A DNA stretch of 62,179 bases from Candidatus Poribacteria bacterium. GTDB taxonomy: Bacteria; Poribacteria; WGA-4E; WGA-3G. The translations under genes were made by a program, and so were the position numbers. Location: assembly GCA_028821605.1 (NCBI GenBank), contig JAPPFM010000058.1, positions 1 to 62,179 of the forward strand, given 5' to 3'. Positions 9,222 through 17,118 of this stretch are shown here, piece by piece. Within the stretch, counting starts at the first letter, position 1; each line of letters opens with the position of its first letter. Under the pieces are notes generated by a model that was given only the letters and a program-made list of their open reading frames with translations, was not told the origin of the DNA and did not search any database.

Positions 9222-10808
9222 TTATGCCAAGAAGACCTGCTTAACAAAGTCAATCTTCTTTTGTTCAGCAATGGTTTTCAGAACGTGTCGAGGCACAGGC
9301 GTATCTACGTTGATAAGCGTTACAGCGAGTTCCCATAAGCGTGAACGTCCGACAGTCATATCCGCGATGTTAATACCGTGCTCTCCGAGAATTGTTCCCA
9401 TCAATCCTATTATTCCCGGCTGGTCGCTGTTATAGATAAGAAGGATGTACCCAGTGGGTCTCACGTTTATATGAAGTTGATTGATGCGTACAATGCGGAT
9501 GTCTTTGCGTCCGAAAGCGGTGCCTTCAATCACCGAATCCCCCTTGTCAGTTGTAATTGTAATCTCGATAGAGTTGGCAAAATCAGCTTCTGCTTCGCTC
9601 TTTGTTTCTGTAACAGAAATCCCACGCTGTTTAATCAGAAAAGGTGCGTTTACGTAATTAACGTCCGTCAGGACCGGTGTCAGAAGCCCCTTCTGTGCAG
9701 CGACAGTTAAGGGTGTGACATCCTCTTTCTGAAAGAGGGTGCCGCCGTAATGGATTTTGATTGCGGAAATTTGACCTTCAACAATTTGCGCGTGAAAACT
9801 ACCAATCTTTTCGGCAAGTTCCAAATAGGGACCCAAAATATCGAGCGTCCTTGGGTCAATTTTCGGTTGATTTACGGCGTTAGCGACGGGTTGTCCACGG
9901 AGCGCATTTATCACCTGCTGTGCGACTTCAATAGCAACGTGATCTTGTGCTTCCGATGTTGATGCGCCGAGGTGTGGTAGTGCCAATACATTCTCTAAGT
10001 CCAATAGCGGTGTATCCGTCGCGGGTTCGTTTTCAAAGACATCCAGCGCAGCACCGGCGAGTTGCCCCGTTTTCAGTGCATGATAGAGGGCGTTTTCATC
10101 AATAATACCGCCACGAGCACAGTTAATCAGGCGGCAACTCGGCTTCATCAGCGCAAACTCCGCCTCACCGACACTATGGTATGTTTCGGCGTTGAGATGC
10201 GTATGGACGGAAATATAATCGGATTCCTGAAAAAGCACCTCTCGATCAACAAGCCGAATGCCGATTTTTTCTGCCGCACTCGCTGAAACATACGGGTCGT
10301 AGGCAATTACCTGCATCCCGAAAGCCTGTATGCGTTGTGCGACTTCTCGTCCGATCCGCCCGATTCCGATAGTGCCGAAAATCTTACCGTATAGCTCAAC
10401 CCCGATGAAGGCGTTTCGCTTCCACGCTCTGTTCCTGAGTGAGATGCCAGCCGGAACTATGTTCCGTGCCAGCCCTAACAGCATGGCGATGGTGTGTTCC
10501 GCCGCCGCAATTGTATTGCCCGTTGGTGTGTTGACGACTAAGATGCCGTTTCGCGTCGCGGCTTGCACATCAATGTTATCCACACCAACCCCGGCGCGCC
10601 CAATAACTTTTAGCTGCTTCGCGTTGTCAATAACATCCGCGGTTACTTTCGTCGCGCTTCTGATAAGGAGTGCATTGTAGTCAGCGATTCGGTCCAGCAA
10701 TTCTTCATAAGAGAGATTAAGGTCAACATCCACCTCAAAATCGCCGCTCTCTTCTAAAACATCTAAGCCCCGCTGTGACAGCAGGTCGCTGACCAGCACC
10801 TTGTTCAT
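9222..10808 (-). CDS. serA: D-3-phosphoglycerate dehydrogenase
   Basis: 528 aa, the length of the long (type 1, ~525 aa) PGDH class. It oxidises 3-phosphoglycerate to 3-phosphohydroxypyruvate, the first step of serine synthesis. The NAD motif GTIGIGRIGREVA lies at about 145-157. Catalytic Arg232 (NCARGG), Glu261 (FENEPA) and His279 (LPHLGAS) are all present. A middle ASB domain follows, then a C-terminal ACT domain (LLIYNSDQPGIIGLMG) for allosteric control, often by serine. GGAGGAG is well spaced before the ATG, and a consensus promoter lies about 70 bases upstream. Confidence 0.96.
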   Translation of the reverse strand: MNKVLVSDLLSQRGLDVLEESGDFEVDVDLNLSYEELLDRIADYNALLIRSATKVTADVIDNAKQLKVIGRAGVGVDNIDVQAATRNGILVVNTPTGNTIAAAEHTIAMLLGLARNIVPAGISLRNRAWKRNAFIGVELYGKIFGTIGIGRIGREVAQRIQAFGMQVIAYDPYVSASAAEKIGIRLVDREVLFQESDYISVHTHLNAETYHSVGEAEFALMKPSCRLINCARGGIIDENALYHALKTGQLAGAALDVFENEPATDTPLLDLENVLALPHLGASTSEAQDHVAIEVAQQVINALRGQPVANAVNQPKIDPRTLDILGPYLELAEKIGSFHAQIVEGQISAIKIHYGGTLFQKEDVTPLTVAAQKGLLTPVLTDVNYVNAPFLIKQRGISVTETKSEAEADFANSIEITITTDKGDSVIEGTAFGRKDIRIVRINQLHINVRPTGYILLIYNSDQPGIIGLMGTILGEHGINIADMTVGRSRLWELAVTLINVDTPVPRHVLKTIAEQKKIDFVKQVFLA

Positions 10809-10878
10809 AATCCAGACTCCTCCACCGTCATCGTACCAAAACGATACCTTGCCCTTTCCGTTTGCAAGTTATCCCTAA

Positions 10879-10907
10879 ATTATAGCACACCCTATGTTCT
10901 GTGTCAA
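10879..10907 (-). promoter_or_regulatory. Consensus sigma70 promoter of serA
   Basis: Minus strand: TTGACA and TATAAT, both perfect consensus hexamers, with exactly 17 bases between them. Predicted +1 is near 10872, giving a short 5' leader of about 65 bases. Confidence 0.75.
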
Positions 10908-11031
10908 CAGCATTTAATTTTGGACTTTCGGTAATTTTATATGATATATTTTTCTTGATGTGGTAATATATTCTACAATATTATCGTGCATAAGTGGATT
11001 ACACGAATTATGTTAAACGGAGGTACACACA

Positions 11032-11238
11032 ATGGGTATGCCTGGGATTACGGAATTGATAATAATCTTGGCTATTGTCTTTCTCCTATTCGGTGCGAAG
11101 CGACTCCCTGACTTAGCGAAAGGACTCGGGCAAAGCATCACAAACTTCAAGGCTGGGCTCAATGAAGAACAGTCAGAGGAAACGGAAACCACAGCACAAC
11201 AAGAGAAAGAGACACCACAAGACGAAAAAACTGGGTAA
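11032..11238 (+). CDS. tatA: Sec-independent protein translocase subunit TatA/E
   Basis: 68 aa, a normal short TatA. An N-terminal membrane helix (ELIIILAIVFLLFG) is followed by the hinge and amphipathic helix AKRLPDLAKGLGQSITNFK, then an acidic, Gln/Glu-rich tail. TatA oligomers form the protein-conducting part of the twin-arginine pathway in the inner membrane. The ribosome site GGAGG is 8-9 bases before ATG. No tatB or tatC is in the window. Confidence 0.93.
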   Translation: MGMPGITELIIILAIVFLLFGAKRLPDLAKGLGQSITNFKAGLNEEQSEETETTAQQEKETPQDEKTG

Positions 11239-11305
11239 TAAGACCCTGATACAACGTTCCGTGGATTTGCTCGGAGATTGATTGTAAAAGGGAAAAGGAG
11301 AACTT

Positions 11306-11629
11306 TTGATGCAAGATAAATTACCCGATTTTCTTCAGGATGTCATTGAAGAATATCCCGAAGTCTGGAAGGCGTATCAGGCATTGGGCGAGGCATGTGG
11401 TACTTCGGGGCCCCTTGAACCGAAAACTGTGAGGCTTCTCAAACTCGCGTTGGCTATCGGCGCGAAGTCTGAGGGCGCAGTCCACTCACACGTCCGGCGT
11501 GCCCTACGCGAAGGAATTACGCGGGAGGAACTACAACAAGTAGCCCTGCTCGCGGTAACCTCTATCGGCTGGTCTTCCAGTATGGCGGCATTGTCTTGGA
11601 TTCAAGATGTCGTGGATAAACAATCGTAG
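11306..11629 (+). CDS. Carboxymuconolactone decarboxylase-like protein lacking the CxxC pair
   Basis: 107 aa, the usual single-domain size for the CMD/AhpD fold. The core RLLKLALAIGAKSEGAVHSHVRRALREGITREEL matches the family pattern over residues ~36-70, given here as a description of the conserved helix pair. The redox CxxC of AhpD-type peroxidases is absent, replaced by residues around His and Ser, so a peroxidase role is unlikely. The conserved His in HVRRAL is kept, as in non-redox members. AAGGAG lies before the ATG. It follows tatA by 67 bases. Confidence 0.8.
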   Translation: MMQDKLPDFLQDVIEEYPEVWKAYQALGEACGTSGPLEPKTVRLLKLALAIGAKSEGAVHSHVRRALREGITREELQQVALLAVTSIGWSSSMAALSWIQDVVDKQS

Positions 11630-12143
11630 TCTGATTAGGAAAATCAGTATGGACGCAGATTATGAACACCGTTGCTGGACGCTTGGAAAGCAGATCTATT
11701 CGGTTATATTCATACACACCAAGCGTAACTTGACGCTGTCCTCGCTCCTTTCAAACACCCCTCGCGCGCAACCCCGATTTTGCTGAAATTTATGAATGGC
11801 TTGGCTTGATTGCCCTTATGCGGGCAGAAACCGCAATACCATCTGTTGGATTTAAGCAAGTTTAAATGACCCTTGGGCAATTTTTTAGAATTTGCATTAA
11901 TTTCAGGTGTATGCTATAATGATATGGGTATAACACAAGTTGCCACTTTCTTATAGACATAGCACTCCGCTGGAGTGCAGCGTCCTGACAACACGATTTT
12001 CTAAGACATATCACCCTTCCGGGGTGGGGAAAGTGCCTGAAAATCTTGTTGAAATACCTAAGCAAAACACCAAAATTTGTTAGTAGCGACTTGGATTTTA
12101 ACAATAAAGATGTCTGCTTAAGGCAGATGTTTACGGAGGAAAA
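11630..12143. other. Intergenic region with promoter and small hairpins
   Basis: No convincing gene. A 45-codon ORF from 11650 has no ribosome site, and an overlapping frame reading NPDFAEIYEWLGLIALMRAE ends without a start; either could be gene debris. The right half holds the promoter for the LamG gene. Its ~215-base leader contains small hairpins GCACTCC-GCT-GGAGTGC (11960-11976), CACCC-TTCC-GGGGTG and TCTGC-TTAAG-GCAGA just before the start, which may be leader RNA structure or dispersed repeats. Confidence 0.5.
11892..11920 (+). promoter_or_regulatory. Sigma70-type promoter for the third LamG gene
   Basis: TTGCAT, a 17-base spacer and a perfect TATAAT. Predicted +1 is near 11927, giving a long structured leader before the ATG at 12144. 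Confidence 0.65.
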
Positions 12144-12920
12144 ATGAAAAGCCTATTTGTAATGCTAATACTTATCGCGTTTACGGCATCTTTCGCCTAC
12201 GCAGCAAACGAACCGGAGGATTCGCTTATCCTCTACTTCTCTTTTGACGAACTCGACGGTGAAAACACTATCGACCATTCAAAGTATGAGAACCACGGTG
12301 AAATGGTCGGTAAGCCAAAGCACGTTGAAGGCAAATTCGGTAAAGCTTTGGAACTTAACGGCAAAGACGATTGGGTTGTGGTGCCACATCACGAGATTCT
12401 CACCGTTGACAACAGCGTAACAGTGATGGCTTGGATTAACACCGAACGCCATCAAGGACCTGCTGGGCAGCGCTGGCAGGGCATCGTTGCGAAAAGCAAC
12501 GGCCCACGTTCTTACAGTTTCTACACCGAATTTCCGAGTGAATGTTTGCACCTCAGTGTCGGTGGTGGAAGTGTTTGTAACAAAAAGGTTCCGTTAAACG
12601 AATGGGTGCATGTTGTTGCACAGGTAGATGACGGGACGACTCACAAGTATTGGGTGAACGGTGAGGCGGCTGGTGAATTCGGTGGCAAAAACGCGCCCCC
12701 TGGTAAAGCCGATACAGCGGATGTTCTTGTCGGAAGAACGCACGAAGGCAATCGTGAATTTTTGGGACTTATTGATGAGGTACGCATCTGGAACCGCGCC
12801 CTTGATGAGGACGAGGTAATCGAACAGATGGAGAGCGGCTATTTTGAACTTTTCGCCGTTGATCCGCGTCAAAAACTTGCAACGACTTGGGGACATCTGA
12901 AGAAAACCTCACGACGCTAA
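12144..12920 (+). CDS. Secreted LamG/concanavalin-like protein with TTWG tail (copy 3)
   Basis: 258 aa with signal peptide (MKSLFVMLILIAFTASFAYA) and GGAGG before the ATG. The LamG domain begins EDSLILYFSFDELDGE and ends LIDEVRIWNRALDEDEV. The C-terminal tail AVDPRQKLATTWGHLKK matches the tails of the two minus-strand LamG proteins. It is more divergent from them than they are from each other, with W and C residues in the middle (GQRWQGIVAK, CLHLSVGGGSVC) that could form a disulfide. Probably surface or periplasmic glycan binding. Confidence 0.85.
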   Translation: MKSLFVMLILIAFTASFAYAANEPEDSLILYFSFDELDGENTIDHSKYENHGEMVGKPKHVEGKFGKALELNGKDDWVVVPHHEILTVDNSVTVMAWINTERHQGPAGQRWQGIVAKSNGPRSYSFYTEFPSECLHLSVGGGSVCNKKVPLNEWVHVVAQVDDGTTHKYWVNGEAAGEFGGKNAPPGKADTADVLVGRTHEGNREFLGLIDEVRIWNRALDEDEVIEQMESGYFELFAVDPRQKLATTWGHLKKTSRR

Positions 12921-12929
12921 AAACCGTTC

Positions 12930-12988
12930 GTATGCGCGCTTTTGATGCTTGTGGATGTTCGAGTCCCACAAAGTTCAAGCGCGCATAC
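12930..12988. other. Long stem-loop between LamG and cupin genes
   Basis: GTATGCGCGCTT pairs perfectly over 12 bp with AAGCGCGCATAC. Within the 35-base loop a second short stem can form (CTTGTGG with CCACAAAG, one bulge). It starts 10 bases after the LamG stop and ends 35 bases before the cupin ATG. There is no U-run, so it is more likely an mRNA-stability or attenuator element, or a dispersed repeat, than a terminator. Confidence 0.55.
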
Positions 12989-13023
12989 ATCTGTTTGTAG
13001 GCAAAAGGAGAACGCTTAACATC

Positions 13024-13425
13024 ATGAATGGAAAATTTATTGCGTCCGCGGACGTGGAACGGGACGAATTGGAGTGGGGAACAATCGGTTGGCTCAGTCG
13101 TCCAGAAAGTACAGGTGCGCAAGACATCGTTGCCATGGAAGTTAGCCTCTCACCCGGATATGGACACGATTTCCATAAGCACCCTGATCAGGAAGAGGTT
13201 ATCTACGTTATAGAAGGCAGTGTAGAGCAGTGGCTTGAAGATAAGAAACAGACGCTAAACGCGGGCGACTCTGTGTTCATCCCCGCGGACATGGTCCACG
13301 CATCTTTCAACGTTTCCTCTGAGGCCGCGAAGTTGTTTGTTACCCTAAGCCCCAGCAAAGGCGCGGAAGGGTATCAACTCATTGATGTTTACGATCAGGC
13401 ACCGTGGAACACACTCCGCTCGTAA
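13024..13425 (+). CDS. Cupin-domain protein
   Basis: 133 aa from the ATG at 13024; an in-frame upstream start would include the stem-loop and is rejected. AAGGAG lies 13 bases upstream. Cupin motif 1 is visible as GYGHDFHKHPDQEEVIYVIEG (His, His and Glu ligands, described residue by residue: two His, one Glu, Gly at the end), and motif 2 as GDSVFIPADMVHASFN with the last metal His. It is probably a small metal-binding enzyme or sensor for a polar metabolite; the substrate is not readable. Confidence 0.85.
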   Translation: MNGKFIASADVERDELEWGTIGWLSRPESTGAQDIVAMEVSLSPGYGHDFHKHPDQEEVIYVIEGSVEQWLEDKKQTLNAGDSVFIPADMVHASFNVSSEAAKLFVTLSPSKGAEGYQLIDVYDQAPWNTLRS

Positions 13426-13474
13426 CTTGATGTGACGGCACATAGAAAGTGCCGACTCCTTTGATGGCATAAAT

Positions 13475-14305
13475 ATGCTCGAAACGTCAGTATCCGAAAC
13501 ATCATTGTCGATTCGCCAACGGATGCGCGAATTCTACGAAACGTCAGAAACCTATAAAGGTCTATTGGCTGCACACGACGAAGTCTATCTCCGACACTAC
13601 GTAGAACTGGTGATCCGCTACGCGCCCCCGCATTCCAAAGTGCTTGACCTTGGGTGTGGAAACGGTATCTCGGCGCGGCTGCTTAATCAGGCAGACTTTG
13701 ATGTGGTGGGTACCGATATTTCATCACTCTTTCTTGAAGAGGCGCGAGCGTGGGAGAACCCGCGGCTCCGCTATCAGGTTTGCGATGTAATGGAGCTGCC
13801 ATTTGAAGACGAGTCCTTCAACGTTATTTGTTCAAACGAGTTGGTTGAACATCTCCCCGATGTAGAAACGGCATTAACCGAAATGATGCGGGTCGTGTGC
13901 AAAGGTGGCAGAATTGTGATCTCTGGACCCAATCTCTGTTCTCCGTTAATCCCGCTGCTTGATTGGCTCAACCTGATGTCTGGCAAACCCGGTAGACCTG
14001 TCTGGGGTGAAACGAAGAAGCAAGCGTTACAGCAATTTACACGAAACTGGAGGCTCTATGCCCAGAAGCGGTTCTTGACGAAAGCACCGAACTTCATTTA
14101 CCGCGAACCCGATTTACAAGCGGATGCCATCGGCGGCGATGCGGACAGTGCCTACTATGCAAGCCCCATTGATCTCGCTCAATTTTTCCGATCATACGGG
14201 TTCACGATTGTTAAGAAAGCCGTTGGATTTGGGATAAAGGGTAGGATCATCGCAAGAGCGTTTCCGTACTTGAGCCCTTATATCACCATGGTCGTCGAAA
14301 AATGA
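13475..14305 (+). CDS. SAM-dependent class I methyltransferase (Methyltransf_11-like)
   Basis: 276 aa. SAM motif I VLDLGCGNGISA is near residue 53, the acidic motif II is VVGTDISSLFL, and post-motif VICSNELVEHLPD precedes the usual GGRIVISGPNL strand. The C-terminal ~100 residues are a variable acceptor-binding part. It overlaps the next gene by four bases (ATGA), so the two are translationally coupled. Sugar, lipid or polyketide acceptors are all possible. Confidence 0.85.
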   Translation: MLETSVSETSLSIRQRMREFYETSETYKGLLAAHDEVYLRHYVELVIRYAPPHSKVLDLGCGNGISARLLNQADFDVVGTDISSLFLEEARAWENPRLRYQVCDVMELPFEDESFNVICSNELVEHLPDVETALTEMMRVVCKGGRIVISGPNLCSPLIPLLDWLNLMSGKPGRPVWGETKKQALQQFTRNWRLYAQKRFLTKAPNFIYREPDLQADAIGGDADSAYYASPIDLAQFFRSYGFTIVKKAVGFGIKGRIIARAFPYLSPYITMVVEK

Positions 14306-15120
14306 ACATTCGTCCAAACGACTTTGTCTTAGAGATAGGGAGCGGTCACAACCCAAAGGCACGTTCGGATGTTTTATGCGATAAATTTATAGGGGATGAC
14401 GAACAGCGCGGCGGTGCGATCATTACTGACCGTCCGATGGTCGAAGCGGATGGAGAGTTCCTGCCGTTCGCAGATCGGGCGTTCGACTATGTCATCTGCT
14501 CACATGTGTTGGAACACGTTGAAGATCCGAAGCGATTCATCTCCGAATTAATGCGTGTCGCATGCCGCGGTTACATTGAAACGCCGTCTGAAATAGGTGA
14601 GCGAATCTACGGGTGGCACTATCATAACTGGGTCATCAACTCGGTCGATGGCTGTTTGATGCTACGGAAGAATGAGAAAAATTCCCAATTTGGGCAACTT
14701 TTCCACAGGTTAGCGGTAACAGATAAACATTGGAAGCGGTTTCATATTACGCATCATAACCTCTTTTTGGTCCAATATGAATGGGAAGATGAAATAGACT
14801 ATAAAATACTTCTCGACCATGCGTCAGCACTGGATTTGGAATGCCCCGATACGCTTGACAGACTTGTCGCATCAGATGGTAACGTTCCGAGACATAGTGA
14901 GTGGTTACTACTTCTTAAAAGCGCAGTGCCGCGAGGCATCGTTTCCCGTGCGAAATCGCTTTTGAGAAAAGGTAAGAATCGGCAGACGAAAACATTGCAA
15001 GAAATTCTCGTCTGTCCGCAGTGTAAAGGTGAGATTATGTGGGAAGAACACAGTCTCCACTGCAAAACGTGCGAACAGTCCTATCGGATTGTTGATGGAA
15101 TTCCGCGCTTCACTTTTTAA
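14302..15120 (+). CDS. Methyltransferase with C-terminal Trm112-like zinc ribbon
   Basis: 272 aa. N-terminal methyltransferase: FVLEIGSGHNPKARSDVL as motif I, then YVICSHVLEHVEDPKRFI. The last ~40 residues form a Trm112-like zinc ribbon (LVCPQCKG ... HCKTCEQSYRIVDGIPRF) with four Cys. In other organisms a separate Trm112 protein activates methyltransferases, so here the activator-like domain is fused to the enzyme. Coupled by ATGA overlap to the preceding methyltransferase, suggesting a pair acting in one pathway. Confidence 0.82.
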   Translation: MNIRPNDFVLEIGSGHNPKARSDVLCDKFIGDDEQRGGAIITDRPMVEADGEFLPFADRAFDYVICSHVLEHVEDPKRFISELMRVACRGYIETPSEIGERIYGWHYHNWVINSVDGCLMLRKNEKNSQFGQLFHRLAVTDKHWKRFHITHHNLFLVQYEWEDEIDYKILLDHASALDLECPDTLDRLVASDGNVPRHSEWLLLLKSAVPRGIVSRAKSLLRKGKNRQTKTLQEILVCPQCKGEIMWEEHSLHCKTCEQSYRIVDGIPRFTF

Positions 15121-15168
15121 TTATTCGCAAAGTATTAGAGTCGTTTCTCCGCAAGGAAAATTAAAAAA

Positions 15169-16146
15169 ATGAATGTAGTACCGAAAGAATTTATCCGCGT
15201 GATGCCGGATGTGATGCAAGACTTCGTCAGCGAAGCCTTCCAGAAGGCAGGGACCTCGGAGGAGGACGCTGCACATATAGCACACCTGCTGGTTCTCACG
15301 GATCTACGGGGTGTGTTCAGCCACGGCACGCGCCAAACGCCGGGATATGTCGGGATGATGCTTGACGGCAACGTAAATCCACGCCCAAACGTCCGCTGCA
15401 TCGATGAATCCCCGACGACAGCGGTCTATGACGGCGATGGTGGTATGGGACATTTTGCCTCGTATCATGCTGCAGAGGCAGCGGTCAAAAAAGCCAAAGA
15501 GATGGGTCTGGGTGCCGCAACGAGTCGGAATCACTTCCACTTTGGGAGTGCTGGCAAGTATACACGGCTTGCGCTTGAAGCGGATTGCGCAGGGTTCGCG
15601 GTCTCTTGCCACCGTTTTCGACACGGTCCCGGGAGTACGATTGCTACAGCAACTGGCGCGTCGCCGATGAGTTTTGCGATTCCGGCGGGCAACCAGCCGC
15701 CCATAGTCGTTGATATGGCAACCGGCATTGATGCCAAATTGCCGTTGGAACAGGCGTTTGAACAGAGTCCCGCCGCGTTTTTCAAGATGTTGGGTTTGAG
15801 TCATGTAAGTCATGCACTCGGTGGGTTTGTGGCAGGCATCTGGTTATTCGATAAGCCGCCGGATCCGCCAACAATCTGGGAAGGTGCCAATCAAGGTGCT
15901 TTCATTGCAGCGATTGACATTTCTCGGTTTCGACCGATTGACGAGTATAAAGCAGAGATCGACCAACACATCCAAGATGCACGACAGATGCAACCTGCAC
16001 CGGGTTATGACCGATCAGATCTGCCCGGCGGTTTAGAATGGGAGCGCGAACAGGAATGGGCTGAAATCGGCATCCCCGTTGGCACAGAACATCAAGAACA
16101 GTTGAAAACAGTTGCTGAACGCGTTGGCATCCCACTGCCGTTCTAA
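15169..16146 (+). CDS. Malate/L-lactate dehydrogenase-like (Ldh family) oxidoreductase, atypical
   Basis: 325 aa, slightly short for the ~340-360 aa family (PF02615). Family features at the N-terminus are clear: DLRGVFSHGTRQ and the SRNHFHFGSAGKYT segment that contacts NAD and substrate. After VVDMATG, however, the usual 'GK...IP.GWA.D..G.PTTDP' and GGHKGYGL stretch is replaced by an unrelated-looking segment (QAFEQSPAAFFKMLG). It is either a divergent subfamily or a decayed enzyme. The leader carries the recurring CTCCGCAAGG + A-rich element with 12 bases to the ATG. Confidence 0.7.
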   Translation: MNVVPKEFIRVMPDVMQDFVSEAFQKAGTSEEDAAHIAHLLVLTDLRGVFSHGTRQTPGYVGMMLDGNVNPRPNVRCIDESPTTAVYDGDGGMGHFASYHAAEAAVKKAKEMGLGAATSRNHFHFGSAGKYTRLALEADCAGFAVSCHRFRHGPGSTIATATGASPMSFAIPAGNQPPIVVDMATGIDAKLPLEQAFEQSPAAFFKMLGLSHVSHALGGFVAGIWLFDKPPDPPTIWEGANQGAFIAAIDISRFRPIDEYKAEIDQHIQDARQMQPAPGYDRSDLPGGLEWEREQEWAEIGIPVGTEHQEQLKTVAERVGIPLPF

Positions 16147-16213
16147 ATGCTGACTTCAATTTTATCAGATATTATTAGAACTTGACCTCTTTCAATCGTC
16201 TAAGGAGCGAATA

Positions 16214-16888
16214 ATGTTAACAGCTGTTTTAGTTTTACAAGTGTTACTACTTATCTTTATCGTAGTACTCTCAATTGTAGGTTGGCGAAAGTTAACTTTA
16301 GATCAACAAACTTTAACTGTCCAGTTAAAGTTGACTGAAAAGTTAGCTGAAGACCAGCAAAAACTAACTGAGCAGTTAACTGAAACCTCGCAAAAGTTAA
16401 CCCAAGTGCTAAAGTTAGCTGAAGACCAGCAAAAACTAACTGAGCAATTAACTGAAGACCAACAAAAGCTAACTGAACAGTTAACTGAAACCTCGCAAAA
16501 GTTAACCCAAGTGCTTTCAATTCAATTGTATGATAGGGGAAAGTTAACTGAAGACCAGCAAAAACTAACTGAAACCTCACAAAAGCTAACTGAACAATTA
16601 ACCGAAAAGAAGGTATCAGTTTCGTATGAACCTATAATACGTCACGAAGATAGGCTCTTCAGGAATAAGGTGGTGGCAAGTTATCGAGTGCAGCTTCACT
16701 ATGATGGACTTCCGATTGGTGATCCAACGGAAAAAATAGTATATTCCGAAAATAAAGTGGATAAAGAGGCTGTCCAAAACGCTCTCACAGGAGCATTGCA
16801 AACGCTGCAAATTGCCATTGAGGCATCTGGTACACCGTTTAGAGTCCTGAACACGGTTGACGATGTTATCAAGAATCTATCCAAATAG
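16214..16888 (+). CDS. Membrane-anchored hendecad coiled-coil protein
   Basis: 224 aa, no family recognised. Residues ~3-25 are a membrane helix (TAVLVLQVLLLIFIVVLSIVG), one residue class only, acting as a signal anchor. Residues ~30-135 are near-perfect coiled-coil repeats built on LTEDQQKLTEQ and LTETSQKLTQV, mainly 11-residue (hendecad) units. The C-terminal ~85 residues are a small globular domain (EPIIRHEDRLFRNKVVASYRVQLHYDG). AAGGAG lies 6 bases before the ATG. The repeats are nearly identical in DNA, so copy number can probably change. Probably a rod that displays the C-terminal domain outside or inside the membrane. Confidence 0.65.
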   Translation: MLTAVLVLQVLLLIFIVVLSIVGWRKLTLDQQTLTVQLKLTEKLAEDQQKLTEQLTETSQKLTQVLKLAEDQQKLTEQLTEDQQKLTEQLTETSQKLTQVLSIQLYDRGKLTEDQQKLTETSQKLTEQLTEKKVSVSYEPIIRHEDRLFRNKVVASYRVQLHYDGLPIGDPTEKIVYSENKVDKEAVQNALTGALQTLQIAIEASGTPFRVLNTVDDVIKNLSK

Positions 16889-16919
16889 TCATTACTATAC
16901 TTTGGACAATTTTAACACG

Positions 16920-17032
16920 ACTTACGCAACTTGAGAAATATCGGATATTTAGACGCAAAAAGCGGTAATTTTCGTATTTTCAACCCCCTAAACCCCCCTT
17001 ATCAGGGGGACTTTAAGAGGAAATGCGTAAGT
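16920..17032. repeat. MITE-like element with ACTTACGCA / TGCGTAAGT ends
   Basis: Perfect 9-bp terminal inverted repeats flank 95 bases of non-coding sequence containing a CCCCCTTATCAGGGGG hairpin. Outside it lie imperfect 25-bp direct repeats (around 16892-16917 and 17040-17065, both containing GGACAATTTT), longer than a normal target-site duplication. The short size, inverted ends and lack of coding fit a miniature non-autonomous element. No transposase is in the window. Confidence 0.5.
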
Positions 17033-17118
17033 TCTATTAATCTTACTAAACTTCGGACAATTTTTCGCGTTTTCGTCTGATCGCTTGGCGTATAGAAAAT
17101 CCAAAAAGAAAAAATTTT

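Noticed and set aside
12950-12975. tRNA T-loop-like GTTCGAGTCC
   Set aside because: The flanking five bases do not pair and no acceptor or other arms are present; it lies in the loop of a longer stem.
12949-13023. N-terminal extension of the cupin protein
   Set aside because: It would translate the stem-loop; the ATG at 13024 has an AAGGAG and starts the recognisable domain.
13437-13456. Intrinsic terminator CGGCAC-loop-GTGCCG after the cupin gene
   Set aside because: Short stem and no T-run downstream; too weak to call.
16257-16580. Minus-strand ORF rich in FAGLQLT repeats
   Set aside because: It is the mirror of the plus-strand coiled-coil repeats, with no start signal; the plus-strand gene has a ribosome site and a membrane anchor.
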